The position numbers were made by a program, and so were the translations under genes. Shown here in pieces: positions 34,560 through 45,842 of a DNA stretch of 64,000 nucleotides. This stretch comes from Camelus bactrianus (taxonomy: Eukaryota; Chordata; Mammalia; Artiodactyla; Camelidae): positions 29,912,001-29,976,000 of the forward strand of contig NC_133561.1 of the NCBI RefSeq assembly GCF_048773025.1. Reading direction: 5' to 3'. The first letter of the stretch is position 1. Each line of letters starts with the position of its first letter. Below the pieces are notes generated by a model that worked only from the letters and a program-made list of their open reading frames with translations, made no database searches and had not been told where the DNA came from.

Positions 34560-34960
34560 CCTGGGTCAAAAATCTCAGTTCCCATCACCAAGCCCAGTGC
34601 CTCTTGTCTGCCGTGGAGGACCCTCGGCTGCTGGCCCCACCTCTCCTCTGCTCTCCATGCTTCAACTCCCACTGCTCGGGAACATGCACAGGCTGGTTGC
34701 ACGTTTCCCATTCATGCCGATTTGTTCCTCTTGGCCTTTGCTTCCGCTGGCTCACCCTCGCGGAATGCCCTTCCTGCCTCTCCAGCCCCGGAGGCATCCC
34801 TCACGACTGTCCTGATCCCCTCCTTCTCTGATTTCCAACCTCACTTGCTGCCTGTATCCATTTCTTTGGCACCAAATCACAGAGGCACCGACGCCTTCAG
34901 GTGGATTCCTGCGTCTGTACCTTTCTCCTGTCAAGATAGGGACAGACCCAGGGGAGTGAG
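34560..34960 (+). repeat. L2 LINE fragment, plus strand
   Basis: 'CTTGGCCTTTGCTTCCGCTG' and 'GGAATGCCCTTCCTGCCTCT', the L2 3' region before its terminus. Orientation is opposite to the flanking L2 pieces, so it is a separate copy or an inversion. Confidence 0.65.
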
Positions 34961-36484
34961 ATGATCAGGTCTGCATTTTTGAAAGATCCCTCTGGCTATT
35001 GGAAGAACAGATGAAAAGGCGAGGGTGCATTCAGGAGAGTTGGAATTGGGTTAAAGCAGCACTGATGGCTGGAACACTCCCAGTGAAGTACCCAAAGTGT
35101 CTGTGGGCCTGGAAGCAGACTGGAGGGGTCAACGCTCAGAAGAGCAGCAGCATCCTCAGGCCTGAGTGCCCTCTCCTTCCCGAAGCACATTTGTCCCAAC
35201 TTACTGCCTCTCGTCCTCTCCACGCCCTTCCTTCTTGATGAGACAGCCCGGTTTAGGGTGGGGATGGAAAAAAAGAACAGCCACCACCACCCCCTTCTGA
35301 AGTGTGGGCTAAGCCACAAACTGGTTCAAACCTGCCAGTTCAGAGATGTCTGCAAGGCCAAGACCCAGCCGGCTGGGTTCAAAGTGGCTTCACCGCATTC
35401 TTGTGCCCAGACTCACCCACAGGAGGCCGGGGACCGCCTCTTCCTACCCAGACAGCGGGCAGCCCTCCAGCCTCCACGTAAATCACCTGAGCCCGGGGCG
35501 TTGCTCCATTCTCCTGTGTGGGGCTGGGTGGCTTCTGGAGGTGGGATTAACAGATAGGTTCTGGGTGGGAGATGTAGACATAAGAACGAGTTTCTAGTCC
35601 TGGCAACTCTGCCCACTGAGATCCAATGGTCTAAACTTTGGGCGTAACCACAGCTGTCAGCCCAGGCTCTGGTGGGTCCCCTGACACCCGCTGTTCAGTG
35701 CTCTTCTTTTCCATTGTGAGAAATGGGAGTGACCACTGCCTGGGGCGCGGGGACTTCTGTTTTAGGGTTCTGCTCTGTCAACAACGTAGGCAGGTAGCCT
35801 GACTTCTCTAGGCTTCAGTTTCTTTCACTTCAAAATGGGCAAATGATCGCTCACATTGTGTATACTTCACAGGGGAGAAAAAAGATCGATGTGAAGGTAC
35901 TTAGAAAAGTGAAAAATATAATACTAAGATAAAAAGTGTTAATAACAATACCAATGTTAGCAACAAAGTCGATGATAGCAACCTTATGTCCATGGAGACC
36001 CACGTGGCTGTGCAAGCACTGGGCACCCTTGATCTCGGGCCCCAGAAGTAGTGCTCCGGCCACTGGGCAGAGGTTCTGCAGCCCTGCTTTGCTGCACTAG
36101 GTTAGGGAAGCTCCCACACGGCCTTGGGTACCTTGTCTAGACCACCCTCCCTCCCGGCTGGTTCACTTCTCCTGAAACTCTATCACTTCCCAGGGAAGTG
36201 GGTGGAGATCATTATCAGTTCAGAAATGGCAGTTGCAACTGCCCAGGGCAAGATTGAAGCTGATGCCTACAACTGAGATAATTCCTGGGAGGATTCAGTG
36301 CCCAGTGACTAGAGAAAAGGAGAGTACTGAGGCCAAGCAGAGGATGAAACATAAAGTAGCTATGTATGCCTTCCAAGTCTCAACCTCGCTTCCCCTCAAG
36401 AGTGCCGTTCTCTCCCAAGGCTTTCATGAGGTTTCCATTATCTGACCCCTCCCGGGGCTCGGTAGTGTGGGTAAACTCCTAAGT
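34961..36484. other. Intergenic DNA with L2 and MIR remnants
   Basis: 34961-35065 is the continuation of the minus-strand L2. 35785-35960 is a diverged plus-strand MIR (CTTCTCTAGGCTTCAGTTTC, then AAAATGGGCAAATGATCG). The rest is unique-looking with no exon. Confidence 0.55.
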
Positions 36485-36930
36485 TTATGCCAAAGGAATG
36501 AATCTCTAAGAATAAACCTACGTACAGAGAAGCCTAACCAACCAAGACCACCAGGCACAAATCTGACAAAATCACATTTATTGACTCAATGCAGTGAGAG
36601 AGAGTGTTCCAGAAATGTAGAATGAGCCTTGACAATATGGAAGACAGGAAGCATCTTTTATAAGGATTGGGTTCCCGCTACAGAATTTTGAGGACAGTCT
36701 TGGGGAATGGGGCTCAGTTCTGACTTGATTGTTGTTTCTGATGCAGGATTCAGATACGTGGATGTTAACTAGGGATTGGGTGTTGTTATGAGTTGAGGGC
36801 CATTTAGCAATAGGGTATCCCCAATACTAAACAGAGCAAAGTGAGTCGGGGAACATCACTGGTAAGAAAGAGGTGGTCACTCAAAGAGGAAGGCATTCAC
36901 TCTTTACAACATTTTACATCTGCTGCGTGA
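36485..36930 (-). mobile_element. Possible LTR fossil (low confidence)
   Basis: The sequence CAAAATCACATTTATTGACT, with a TTTATT (complement of AATAAA) and a GC-modest body, looks like the end of an antisense LTR. I cannot name the family or fix the edges. Confidence 0.25.
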
Positions 36931-37107
36931 CTTTGGGAGAGACAATGTTTTCTGTCAATTTTGCCACTGGTTTTATCTGGTCCGTCCTCACCACCCGATG
37001 AAGGGCAGGGCTGCTTTTTGATTTTTCTTTCTGAGATGATTTTGATTATAGGGGCTTCGGGTTGGGTAGCTATCTATCATGTATGTATCATATCTGTACA
37101 TATATGT

Positions 37108-37365
37108 CACATGATGGTTAGGGATACAGCTCCTTGAGTCAGACTGCCTGTATCCACAACCCTGTTCTATGATTTGCTTATCCCTGGGATCCTTAGCGAG
37201 TTATTTACCATCTCTGTCTCTCAATGTCCTCATCTGTAAAGCAGGAAAAAAATCCGAGCTCTTACCTCATAGGGTTATTGTGAAGATTAAGAAAATAATA
37301 CATGTGGAGTTCTTAGACCAGTGTCTGGCCCTCAGCTAGTGTTCAATAAATATTAGTTCTTTTTC
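37108..37365 (+). repeat. MIR SINE, nearly full-length, plus strand
   Basis: Runs from GATGGTTAGGGATACAGCTC through GTCCTCATCTGTAAAGCAGG and CCTCATAGGGTTATTGTGAA to AGTGTTCAATAAATATTAG. Confidence 0.92.
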
Positions 37366-37476
37366 TTCTTTTTTTTTTATTTTAAAAGTAACCTAACTTC
37401 TGATTAAAGGTGCCAGACCTACCACACATGTTTTCTTCTCTCTCATCAAAGACTCCTCTAAGTAATAATTAAATTG

Positions 37477-37510
37477 CAAAACAAACAAACAAACAAACAA
37501 ACAAACAAAA
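37477..37510. repeat. (AAAC)n microsatellite
   Basis: About eight CAAA units in tandem. Confidence 0.9.
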
Positions 37511-38245
37511 CCTCTGAGCAATGAAGAGACTCAGGAGAGCAGTGACACCCCAGGACAGCTGTGCGGCAGGTCTTGTGAGCGAACGATACCCACCGTGGAG
37601 CAGGACGCCCGAGGGCTGCAGGAGGAAGGTGTTGAGCAAAAAGCACGATTCAAGAGGCGTAATACCATCCACGAGACTGGGAAACTTTGACTCAGGACAA
37701 ATGTCTCTCTACTGATATCCCAAAGCCAGAATTCATTAGAGCTGGGGACTGGGAGTTGATCAGGGTATCGAGAGCGCAAGGTCAAGTCTGCCTGGGTTTG
37801 CCCTGGAGGGGCTGGAGCAGGCGGAGAATGTGTGGACTGTGGGGGAGCTAACAGTCATCGCTCTGTAACCAGAGTAGAAGTCACACCGATAAATGCTGGC
37901 CTCTCTAACCTCATCAAGGGCACTTTTCAATCTCTAAAGTGAACATAGGAAGCACAGGAAGTACCATCGGGGTGTAGGAGAAACTATCCAAACTTCCATT
38001 CATTTCTTTTTATTTCTTTGTGTGTGTATCCATTCTGATGTACATAATAAATTACCAAAGGAGGAAATGTACAAGTATGTGTGTATATATGGATGCACAT
38101 ACACACACACAGCACATGCGCACGCAGACATTTTACCTGATGGGGTGGATAGTTATTATTACTTGGAGACCCCTGATAAACAACAGCCATGTAGGGGAGA
38201 GTCACTTAGATCCTCGAAGTCAGACAGAGTAACAATGATCGCAAC
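37511..38245. other. Intergenic DNA, no gene seen
   Basis: Unique-looking, with an imperfect purine-pyrimidine alternating patch (TGTGTATATATGGATGCACA, then ACACACACAC) at about 38075-38125. Confidence 0.55.
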
Positions 38246-38249
38246 TATT

Positions 38250-38465
38250 GCTGCACAGAATTGCAGCTATTGTATGTCAGGTGCTTTGCAGGATGATTTT
38301 CATTTGATTCTTTCAGTTAATCCTCAAAGCAAAGCTTTCAAAATGAATCCTAATTTTCTTATTGTACAGGTGAGAAAACTGAGGCTCGGAGAAGTTAAGC
38401 AACTTGCTTCAAGTCACATAATAAATCCAGAATTCCAACCCCAAGTGTAAATCTCCAGAGTACAT
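38250..38465 (-). repeat. MIR SINE, minus strand
   Basis: 'GAGAAAACTGAGGCTCGGAG', 'AAGTTAAGCAACTTGCTTCA' and 'ATAAATCCAGAATTCCAACC' in MIR complement order. Confidence 0.87.
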
Positions 38466-38646
38466 GCCATTTGCCACTGGCCTCAGCAGCCTCCCTTACC
38501 TGAATGGTCCCTTTACAAACTTCACTGTAGCTACTTGTTATGAGTTGAATTGTGAGCCCACCCCCTACCACCCCAGAATTCATATGTTTGAGTCCTAGTC
38601 TCGAATATCTCAGAATGTGACCTTGACTTGGAAATAGGGTCATTGC

Positions 38647-39875
38647 GGGTGAGGTTGGAACCGTGCCCCACAGGATTAACAGAAACTGGTGACTAACAGA
38701 AATTCCTGAGCATGTCTTACAGCTTACTAAAAACCCCTCTGCCTGCACTCTGCCTTCACTACGCAAGCTCGCCTTTACTATTATTTTTTTTGCAAATTGC
38801 ATATCCTCCATGCTTCAAGTAGCCTGAACAATAAGATGTTTGCCCCAGTTGTTTTCCAGGAACTTGAAGCCAGCTGTGTCTAGTTCAAGCCTGAGCCAGC
38901 TAAGACTGTTTGGGACCCACCAACCCTAAACTGGGCCTGGGCAGGTGTCTGATGAATAACTTTTTAACGTCAGAAGGCCAAAAATTCCTCCCTCAGATCA
39001 TGCTAAGTGCCTCTATTTTTGAACATACATCCCATGAAAAAGTGTGTAACTCAGATGCACCCGAGCAGAATACCAAGTACCTCACCTTTTCCCCACTTCC
39101 AATCACTGTTCCCCACACCTCAGACCAGCCGGCTGCTGCTTCTTTTTTTTTTTTAATTGGAGTATAGTCAGTTACAATGTGTCAGTTTCTGGTGTACAGC
39201 AGTGTCCCAGTCATGTGTGTGTATATATATATATATATTCATTTTCATATTCTTTTTCATTAAAGGTTATTACAAGATATTGAATATAGTTCCCTGTACT
39301 ATACAGAAGAAATTTGTTTTTTATCTATTTTTATGTATAGTGGTTAACGTTTGCAAATCTCAGACTCCCAAATTTATCCCTTCCTACTCCCTTTTCCCCA
39401 CTAACCATAAGATTGTTTACTATGTCTGTGAGTCTATTTCTGTTTTGTAGATGAGTTCATTAGTGTCCTCTTTTTTCTTTTTCCTTTTTTTAGATTCCAC
39501 ATATGAGTGATATCATCGGTATTTTTCTTTCTCTTTCTGGCAACCTAAATGTCCAACAACAGATGACTGGATAAAGAAGCTGTGGTATATTTATACAATT
39601 GAATACTACTCAGTGATTAAAAAAAAAAAGAATAAAATTATGCCATTTGCAGCAACATGGATGGACCTGGAGATCGTCATTCTAAGTGAAATAATCCACC
39701 CTGCTTCTTTATCCCATAAATATCTCAAGCTCCTTGCCTTTGGGGAGACAGATTTGAGATTTGTTCTCCCACTTCTTTGATTGGCTGCCTTGGAGATAAA
39801 GCCTCTCTTTGCTGCAAACCTGCACGTCTCGGCATTTTGGCTTGCTGAGTGTCAGGCAAGATGAATTTGGTTCAG
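38647..39875 (+). mobile_element. ERV1-type solo LTR inserted in the MaLR LTR
   Basis: The end region has the look of a gammaretrovirus-like R/U5: GAGATAAAGCCTCTCTTTGC, then GCTTGCTGAGTGTCAGGCAA. It is about 660 bp once the nested L1 is left out. The motif TTGC near both edges may be the target duplication, but the exact ends are uncertain. No internal viral region is attached. Confidence 0.6.
39146..39700 (-). mobile_element. 5'-inverted (twin-primed) L1 inserted in the LTR
   Basis: The left part (39146 to about 39538) is a minus-strand L1 3' UTR beginning with a T run. The right part (about 39539-39700) is L1 ORF2-tail sequence in plus orientation (GCAGCAACATGGATGGACCT). A perfect 10-bp target-site duplication CTGCTTCTTT lies at 39136-39145 and 39701-39710, with a small unassigned filler at the right. 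This is the layout that twin priming produces. Confidence 0.88.
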
Positions 39876-39979
39876 TTGCAAGGTCATTAGTTAAGAGGAG
39901 GTCATACTGGAATAGTGTGGATTCCTAATCTAATATGACTGGTGTCCTATGAAAAAACAAAACAAAATAAAATAAAACA

Positions 39980-40740
39980 CTTATCTCCATTCCAGGCACA
40001 GAGTTCTTAATCCTTACACAGCCCTAAGTCATAAGAAAACTTAGGATCATCTTTTATTCTAACAGGGGGACTCTGGGTGGGCTCCTAGATGGATCCTGGA
40101 TGGGGGCTGGTCACCAGAAAGATCAAGCCATGATTAGGAGCTTGGAATTTTCAGCCCCACTCTTCAATCTCCAAAGAGGGGAGAGGTGCTAGAAATGGAG
40201 TTAATAAGTGATCGTGCTTCTGTGATGAAGCCTCCATAGAAATCCCCAAAGCACAGGATTTCAGACAGTTTCTGGGTTGGTGAACACGTAGGGGTGCTGG
40301 GAGAGTGGAGTACCCCAAGAGGACATGGAAGCTTCATGCCCCTTCCCACAAACCTTGCCCTGGGCGTCTCTTCCATCTGGATATTCATCTTCACTCTTTA
40401 TCATATTTTATAATTAACTGATAAACAGTAAGTAAACTTTTTTCTTGAGTCCTGTGAACCACTCTAGCAAATTAATCCAACCCAAGGAAAGTGTTGTGGG
40501 AACCTCCAATTTATAGCCAACTGGCCAGAAGCACAAGTAACAAACTGGGCTTGTGATTGGCATGGGTGGTGGCGGGGTGGCATGGGCATTCTTGTGGGAC
40601 GGAGCCCTTACTTGTGGGAGCTGATGTCATCTCCCCGTAAACAGTATCAGAACTGAGTTAAAGTGTAGGACACTCAGCTGGTGCCACAGAATTGCTCACT
40701 GTGTGAACATCCCACATGCATTTGGTGACCAGAAGTGTCC
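39980..40740 (+). mobile_element. ERVL-type LTR fossil 3 with primer-binding site
   Basis: Shares blocks with the LTRs at 23.4 and 30.3 kb (GGGTTGGTGAACACGT, GGCTTGTGATTGGCATG, CAGAACTGAGTTAAAGTGTA). The LTR appears to end ...CCACATGCA at 40720. It is followed by TGGTGACCAGAAGTG at 40722, which resembles the leucine-tRNA primer-binding site that ERVL elements use. The internal region is otherwise gone. The left edge is approximate. Confidence 0.7.
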
Positions 40741-42189
40741 GAAGTGAAGTGTTCTGTGTAGAAGTAAAGGAGACACAGAGGAGGACTGCAGGTTGTTTTA
40801 ACACAAAGTGGAATTTAACTTCTCATCAGTGTATTTTTAAAAGCAAGTGACGTGTTGGACAATGATTCTCTAGGCTTCTTTCAAAACACCCCAAGTATAT
40901 CACTAATTCTTCTGAAAGACTCACAAAATAAAGGCTGGTCTCACAAGATGACATAAATGATGGGAAGTGAATTATTCTATTCACTAAACTATAAAACCAC
41001 TTCAAACTATACACTGTGGCAACTAAGAACCTTTCCTTCAGAATCTGATAACCTGGACCCACCCTCCTCTAATGCTGCGGGAAACGTCACATCCGAGGAG
41101 CCAAGCAGCAGACCTTACAGCTAAGGCTGTCACCGGCCTCGAGAGTGAACAAGAGGTCACAGCTGAGCAGGACAAATCACACTGTGTTCAGCTAGGGAAA
41201 AAATCTCAAGTTCTATTTAAGCATGGTGGAATAGATACAATATGTTATCTCCACTTTGTCCCCAAATCCCATGAACATGGTAAAGAATAAAAACCGTAAA
41301 AATCCTCAAAGACAAAGGAAAGAGAAGAGGAGATGATAACGGAAGATGAAAAGCAGGTAGGAGAGGGGACCTGGCACGGAGGGGCAGAGAGGGGGAATCC
41401 CCAGGCCTGCAGAGACGGGAAGCCGCCCAGAGAAGCAGCCTTTTGTGCTGAAGACATAAATATCTCAGGAATTAGAGGAATGTGATACTCAGAAGGTGTG
41501 TGTGTGGAGGAATTCAGCTAAAAATAAGAGAATTTATACCAGGTAACTCTGAACTCAGAAACATCAGGCACATCTGAGAACTGGGGGATTAATTGGCTGT
41601 CTACTCTGAAGAGCTGAAACCCCCAGGCTTTCTCCATTTGGTTCAAAAATGCCAACAGAGGCGTATACCCCCCACTCCCATCCCTGCCCCTGCTCCTCCA
41701 CTCCCCCATCACACCCCACCCGGCACAAAATTGGAAGATTCTCTGGGGAAACCAATCAGTCCAAGAGAAAGATGACCACTGCAACTGAATTTGGAGCTTC
41801 TGCCAATGAAATGACCTACAATGAAACTTGACAAGACTATCGACAAGCTCCAAAAATACGCAGTCAGATCTGTGTGTCTGCCTCAGTCTTAAGTATGAAC
41901 CCAGGGACCACTAGATATTTGAGGGAAGCCTCTAAAATCAGAGCCAGAGACCAAAATAAACAAACAGGGAGAAGGAACGTGGAGACAACAGACACAATGC
42001 AGGGATAAAAGAAAATTAACAAACCTTTTTTTAAAAAAGAATTAGTCTTTGGAATCATAAGGGGATAGTGCAACCATATATCAAAAAATTATATATATTT
42101 TAAAAGAAGGATTCTGAAAATAGAAGGTTCTTGTAAAGTACATGATGATAACAGAAATACATACATGATCAAGTTATAGAAAATCTTCT
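40741..42189. other. Intergenic DNA, no gene seen
   Basis: AT-rich from about 41850 on. The A-rich composition at 41280-42100 could hide an old LINE, but no family can be assigned. No exon is supported. Confidence 0.5.
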
Positions 42190-42410
42190 TCAGCTCTGAC
42201 CCGCCTGTTTCCCTCTTTCATCTTATAAGGACAATTGTGATTACATTGGGACAGCCAAAGAGTCCAGGATAATTTCTGCAGGCCAAGATCCTTAATTTAA
42301 TACTGTCTACAAAGCCCCTTTGTCCAGGTAACGTAACATCCACAAGTTCTAAGGATTAGGATGCAGACATCTTTGTGGGACCATTACTCTGCCCGCTACA
42401 GGAGGTGGGA
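42190..42410 (-). mobile_element. Probable MaLR-type LTR fragment, minus strand
   Basis: 'CTTATAAGGACAATTGTGAT', 'CCAGGATAATTTCTGCAGGC' and 'GATTAGGATGCAGACATCTT' match the complement of a common old mammalian LTR as I recall it. The family name is tentative. Confidence 0.5.
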
Positions 42411-43980
42411 TTTCAAACGGCTACAGTCCATTTCTCATTCCTGGATGGGCCACCTCCACCTCTGGTCCACAGGAAGCTCATTCTTGGCCTGGATAGAAGC
42501 TGAGCAACTCTTCTTGGCTTGCTCCACTCCCACAGCAGGTAGCCGGCCTGCCTCACCTCTCCCCTGGATTCCACGGCCAGGAGTCAGTCTTTGCCCTAAC
42601 GGCAGGGAGCACCGCATGGTCAACGGAAGCCCGTGTCATTAGACTGGAGGCACAGGACAAGCACCACCATGTCCTTCCCTGAGGTAGGGAGGTCAGTTTC
42701 AGCACGGCTTCCTGCAGGGACATCTGCTTCACTGCCCCTCAAGCTCCACTCCCAACCCTCTCATATCCTCAGTACAGGGCGTTACCTCACTGGCATTTCT
42801 TGGTGGAATTTTCTGCAGGTCAGCCTCTCATCTCAGTCTGGAATCATTTATCTCTTACATCGTAGTGATTCATTTGGAGTATCTTACTTAATCTGCTGTT
42901 ATAAAAAGAGTAAGGAGAAAACTGGGCCATAATCCAACCACAAAAATAAGTAAATACAAATAATTCATACTCACTTAAAACTCATTTTCCTAATGATGAA
43001 ATATGTTCAAGTTAAAACAAAATGCCATCTCCACTGATGAGATGATAACACCCTGGGAGGAGCTGCGTGGACCTTTTATACACTGCAGAGGGGAACGCGA
43101 ACATTTTGGTTGGTGATATTTCAATATGCGTCAATGTCTTTAAAGTGTATGTTTGATCAACATTGGAAGGTGTACAGAGATGACTAAGGATACTCACTGA
43201 ACCATTTATATTAACAAAAGTGATTGATGACTAATCATTAAAGGGTTGGTTAAATAACTCATCGCCTCTATATATGATGTAAAGCTTTGTAACGCCCTGA
43301 AGTGATGTTATAGAGGATTAAGTGACATCAGTAAGTAAGTCTGGATAAGTCTGGATATATTGACAAATGAACACACATGACTTGAAAAACAGCATTTACA
43401 GAAAAATGTTGTGGGATAAAGCATATGGGAGATTAAACATTCAGATGTTAAAACTGGGTACCTTAATGTGGTTGGATTATGAGTAAATTCTAATTTTCTT
43501 CTTTGATTTTCCTATAATTTTTTAACCATAAAACTATAAAACTGTATTTATTATAACTTTTACAATAAAATCAATTTTAAAAATAGTAAGTAGTTGTTTT
43601 TGTTTTTGTTTTTTTCCCATCTCCTCAGCACAGTTGTCTTTGAGAATTGGTTCTGATGTAGGCGGAGCCTGTCGGGGTGTTTTGGGAGGCACTGTCTCTG
43701 TAAGGGGGAGCAGGACCCTGGGAAACGGCCAGCAGGGACAGGGCGAGACAGGCCACATCAGAACTCGCAAAGGTGGGGAAGCAGCTGGATCAGGCAGGTG
43801 TCTAAAGCCAGTGCGCTATTAATAGACAGTGTGCTTGCCCCTTGGGAGCCCCAATCAGCAGACATTGGTTCTGTGCCCATGAAGGAGAAAGAGAATATTC
43901 TGTTTGAGCTTCAAAGGGCTGGTTAAGGAGGGAAAAAAAAATGTATGAAATGATTACAAAGGTATGCAGCAGTATGTTTA
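42411..43980. other. Intergenic DNA, no gene seen
   Basis: Unique-looking. 43200-43520 has the feel of a very old LINE 3' region (GGTTGGTTAAATAACTCATC), but it is too diverged to name. Confidence 0.5.
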
Positions 43981-43981
43981 C

Positions 43982-44043
43982 AATAATACAGATATATTTA
44001 TTTTGATATATAAATAATACAGATATATTTATTTTGACTATTT
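43982..44043. repeat. Tandem duplication, 31-bp AT-rich unit
   Basis: AATAATACAGATATATTTAT occurs at 43982 and again at 44013, followed by TTTGATATA-type ends. Two units plus a partial. Confidence 0.85.
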
Positions 44044-44309
44044 TGATATATTGGCTGGATTATGTAAGTGGTAGGGGTGGTACACAGTAAATAATTAGAG
44101 TTTTGATTTGTTGAGAAAAGGTAGGTGAAATACATGAATAATTATATTAGTTCCAGCCAAAAAACACCTTAAGGAGAAGCTCATGCTTATTATGCAAGCA
44201 TGTCTTCATTCAGTGTTTTGGAAGGAAAAAAGAAAGAAAGGGGGAAGGGAAGGGAAGCGGGGAGCGAAGAAAAAAGAAGAGACATTTCCGGTGGGAAGCA
44301 TGGCTAAGC

Positions 44310-44487
44310 CAGCGGTTCTCAAAGTGGGGTCCCTGGACCAGCTGTATCAACATCGCCTGGAATTGGTTAGACACACAAATCCTCAGGCCCCGCCCAGACT
44401 CAGCCCCTCTGGGGGTGGGGCCCAGCAGACTGTGTTTTAACAAGTCTTCCAAGGAATTCTGAGATGGCTAAAGTTTGATAAACACGG
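44310..44487 (+). mobile_element. MER5A DNA transposon (hAT-Charlie type)
   Basis: Starts CAGCGGTTCTCAAAGTGGGG, continues GGTCCCTGGACCAGC, and ends GCTAAAGTTTGATAAACACG. The ends form the known imperfect inverted repeat. The flanks GGCTAAGC (44302-44309) and GCCTAAGC (44488-44495) are an 8-bp target duplication with one difference, as expected for hAT elements. It is non-autonomous with no transposase. Confidence 0.93.
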
Positions 44488-44495
44488 GCCTAAGC

Positions 44496-44924
44496 AGAGA
44501 CATCAAAGCTGGCACGAGCAGGTGTGGGTGCAGAGACTGGCTTTACTGGAATGAAGAAGTCATAGCGGAGCATTGGAGACCAGGTGGGAAATACAGGACC
44601 CGGGAAGGCTCTGTATTACAGGACATAACACAATTTAATTTTTGTCACGAGCAATAAGACTGGTATTTACATATGGCTAATAGGAAGGAAACGTGTTAAA
44701 GAAAAAAATCACCCGTGCTCTCTCCTCACCAACACATCAATTAGCTTAATATTTCCCCTGTTGCGCTGCAGTGTTTGCACGTATGCATAGATAATGTTGA
44801 CCCTGTTATAATGAAGTCATGTGTGCAGTTCTGGAGTTTTGTTTACCTGCTTTACTATTTGGTAGCTCGCAACACTGTGATACATTAATCAGCGAGTTTA
44901 AAATTTGTGATTTTCTTATTCAAC
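44496..44924. other. Intergenic DNA, no gene seen
   Basis: Unique-looking sequence with no recognisable gene or repeat. Confidence 0.55.
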
Positions 44925-45080
44925 ATAGTATTGGAAGTCCTAGCTGAAGCAATTAGGCAAGAAAGAAATAAAAGCCATCTAACTTGGAAAGGATGAAGTG
45001 AAACAGTCACCATTTGTGGCTGACATAATTTTATGTATAGAAAACCCTGAAGACTCCACCAAAAAAAACTGTTAGAAATA
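44925..45080 (+). mobile_element. L1 LINE ORF2 fragment, plus strand
   Basis: 'TTATTCAACATAGTATTGGA' to 'AACCCTGAAGACTCCACC' is the conserved ORF2 palm-region segment. It is a short isolated piece. Confidence 0.85.
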
Positions 45081-45129
45081 ATGTAATATCTCTTGCTTTT
45101 TATATGTACTGGAAATATTTTCCAAATCT

Positions 45130-45430
45130 TGCTTTTCTTTTTATTTATTTATATTGACATTTGGGGAATGGGGGGGTAGATTTTTTCAAGTACAATTAAA
45201 TTTCTCTTTTCCTATACTGTTTTTTCTAAGACTTTAAAGCTTAGAAAATCACTCCTTTAGATTTATGATAAATATTCATTTCTATTTTCTGCTAGTTTTT
45301 TTTTTTGAGTGATTTTATTTTTCTTCAGGTGTTCAATTGATTAATCCATCTGGAATTTATGTCAGCAATTAATCAGAGCAATCTATTTTCTAAATTGCTC
45401 ATTAAGACTATTCTTCCTTTATTTATTATT
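45130..45430 (-). mobile_element. Possible old L1 fragment, minus strand
   Basis: 'TTGATTAATCCATCTGGAAT' followed by 'AATCTATTTTCTAAATTGCT' resembles the complement of an L1 internal segment. Diverged; edges are uncertain. Confidence 0.45.
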
Positions 45431-45793
45431 CAGGGACACTTACCAAATGTAAAATTTTCACTGTAATAGGACAACCAGGGGCTATCTGAGCAAAGTCACT
45501 GCACCAAGACACCATCCTGAGAAGCAGCAGAGGGGCCCCTTCATGTTCTTAGGAGTCCGAGCTTTGAAGTGAGTGCTTCAGCTAAAAATGTGCTCAAGGT
45601 GGAAGAGGTTAAGTTAGCATTAATCATCAGGGGGAAGACTCTTGCCAATGCCACGTCATCCTTGCTAGCAATAGAACTTAGCATCTAGAATGAAATGCGA
45701 TTTTAATAATAAATGATGAATGAAATAAATAGAAATAAAATAAATAAAATAATAAAAATTATACTTTCATATTTATGAATTTTGAAACTACCA

Positions 45794-45794
<1 letters not shown>

Positions 45795-45829
<35 letters not shown>

Positions 45830-45842
45830 ACAAACACACATA
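45795..45842. repeat. (CA)n microsatellite
   Basis: About 24 dinucleotides with a few interruptions near the right end. It is the longest dinucleotide run in the window. Confidence 0.92.

Larger units (their letters stand above)
38536..39955 (+). mobile_element. MaLR (MLT1-type) LTR fossil, split by a later LTR
   Basis: The left piece starts TGTTATGAGTTGAATTGTGA and runs to about 38646 (GACCTTGACTTGGAAATAGG, GTCATTGC). The right piece resumes at about 39876 (CATTAGTTAAGAGGAGGTCA, then CTAATATGACTGGTGTCCTA) and is cut short near 39955. The two halves align to consecutive parts of the MLT1-type LTR as I recall it, so the middle is an insertion. It is an old mammalian element. Confidence 0.75.

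Noticed and set aside
37477-37510. (CAAA)n array as a CRISPR-like repeat
   Set aside because: It is a simple tetranucleotide microsatellite with no spacers, in a mammalian genome.
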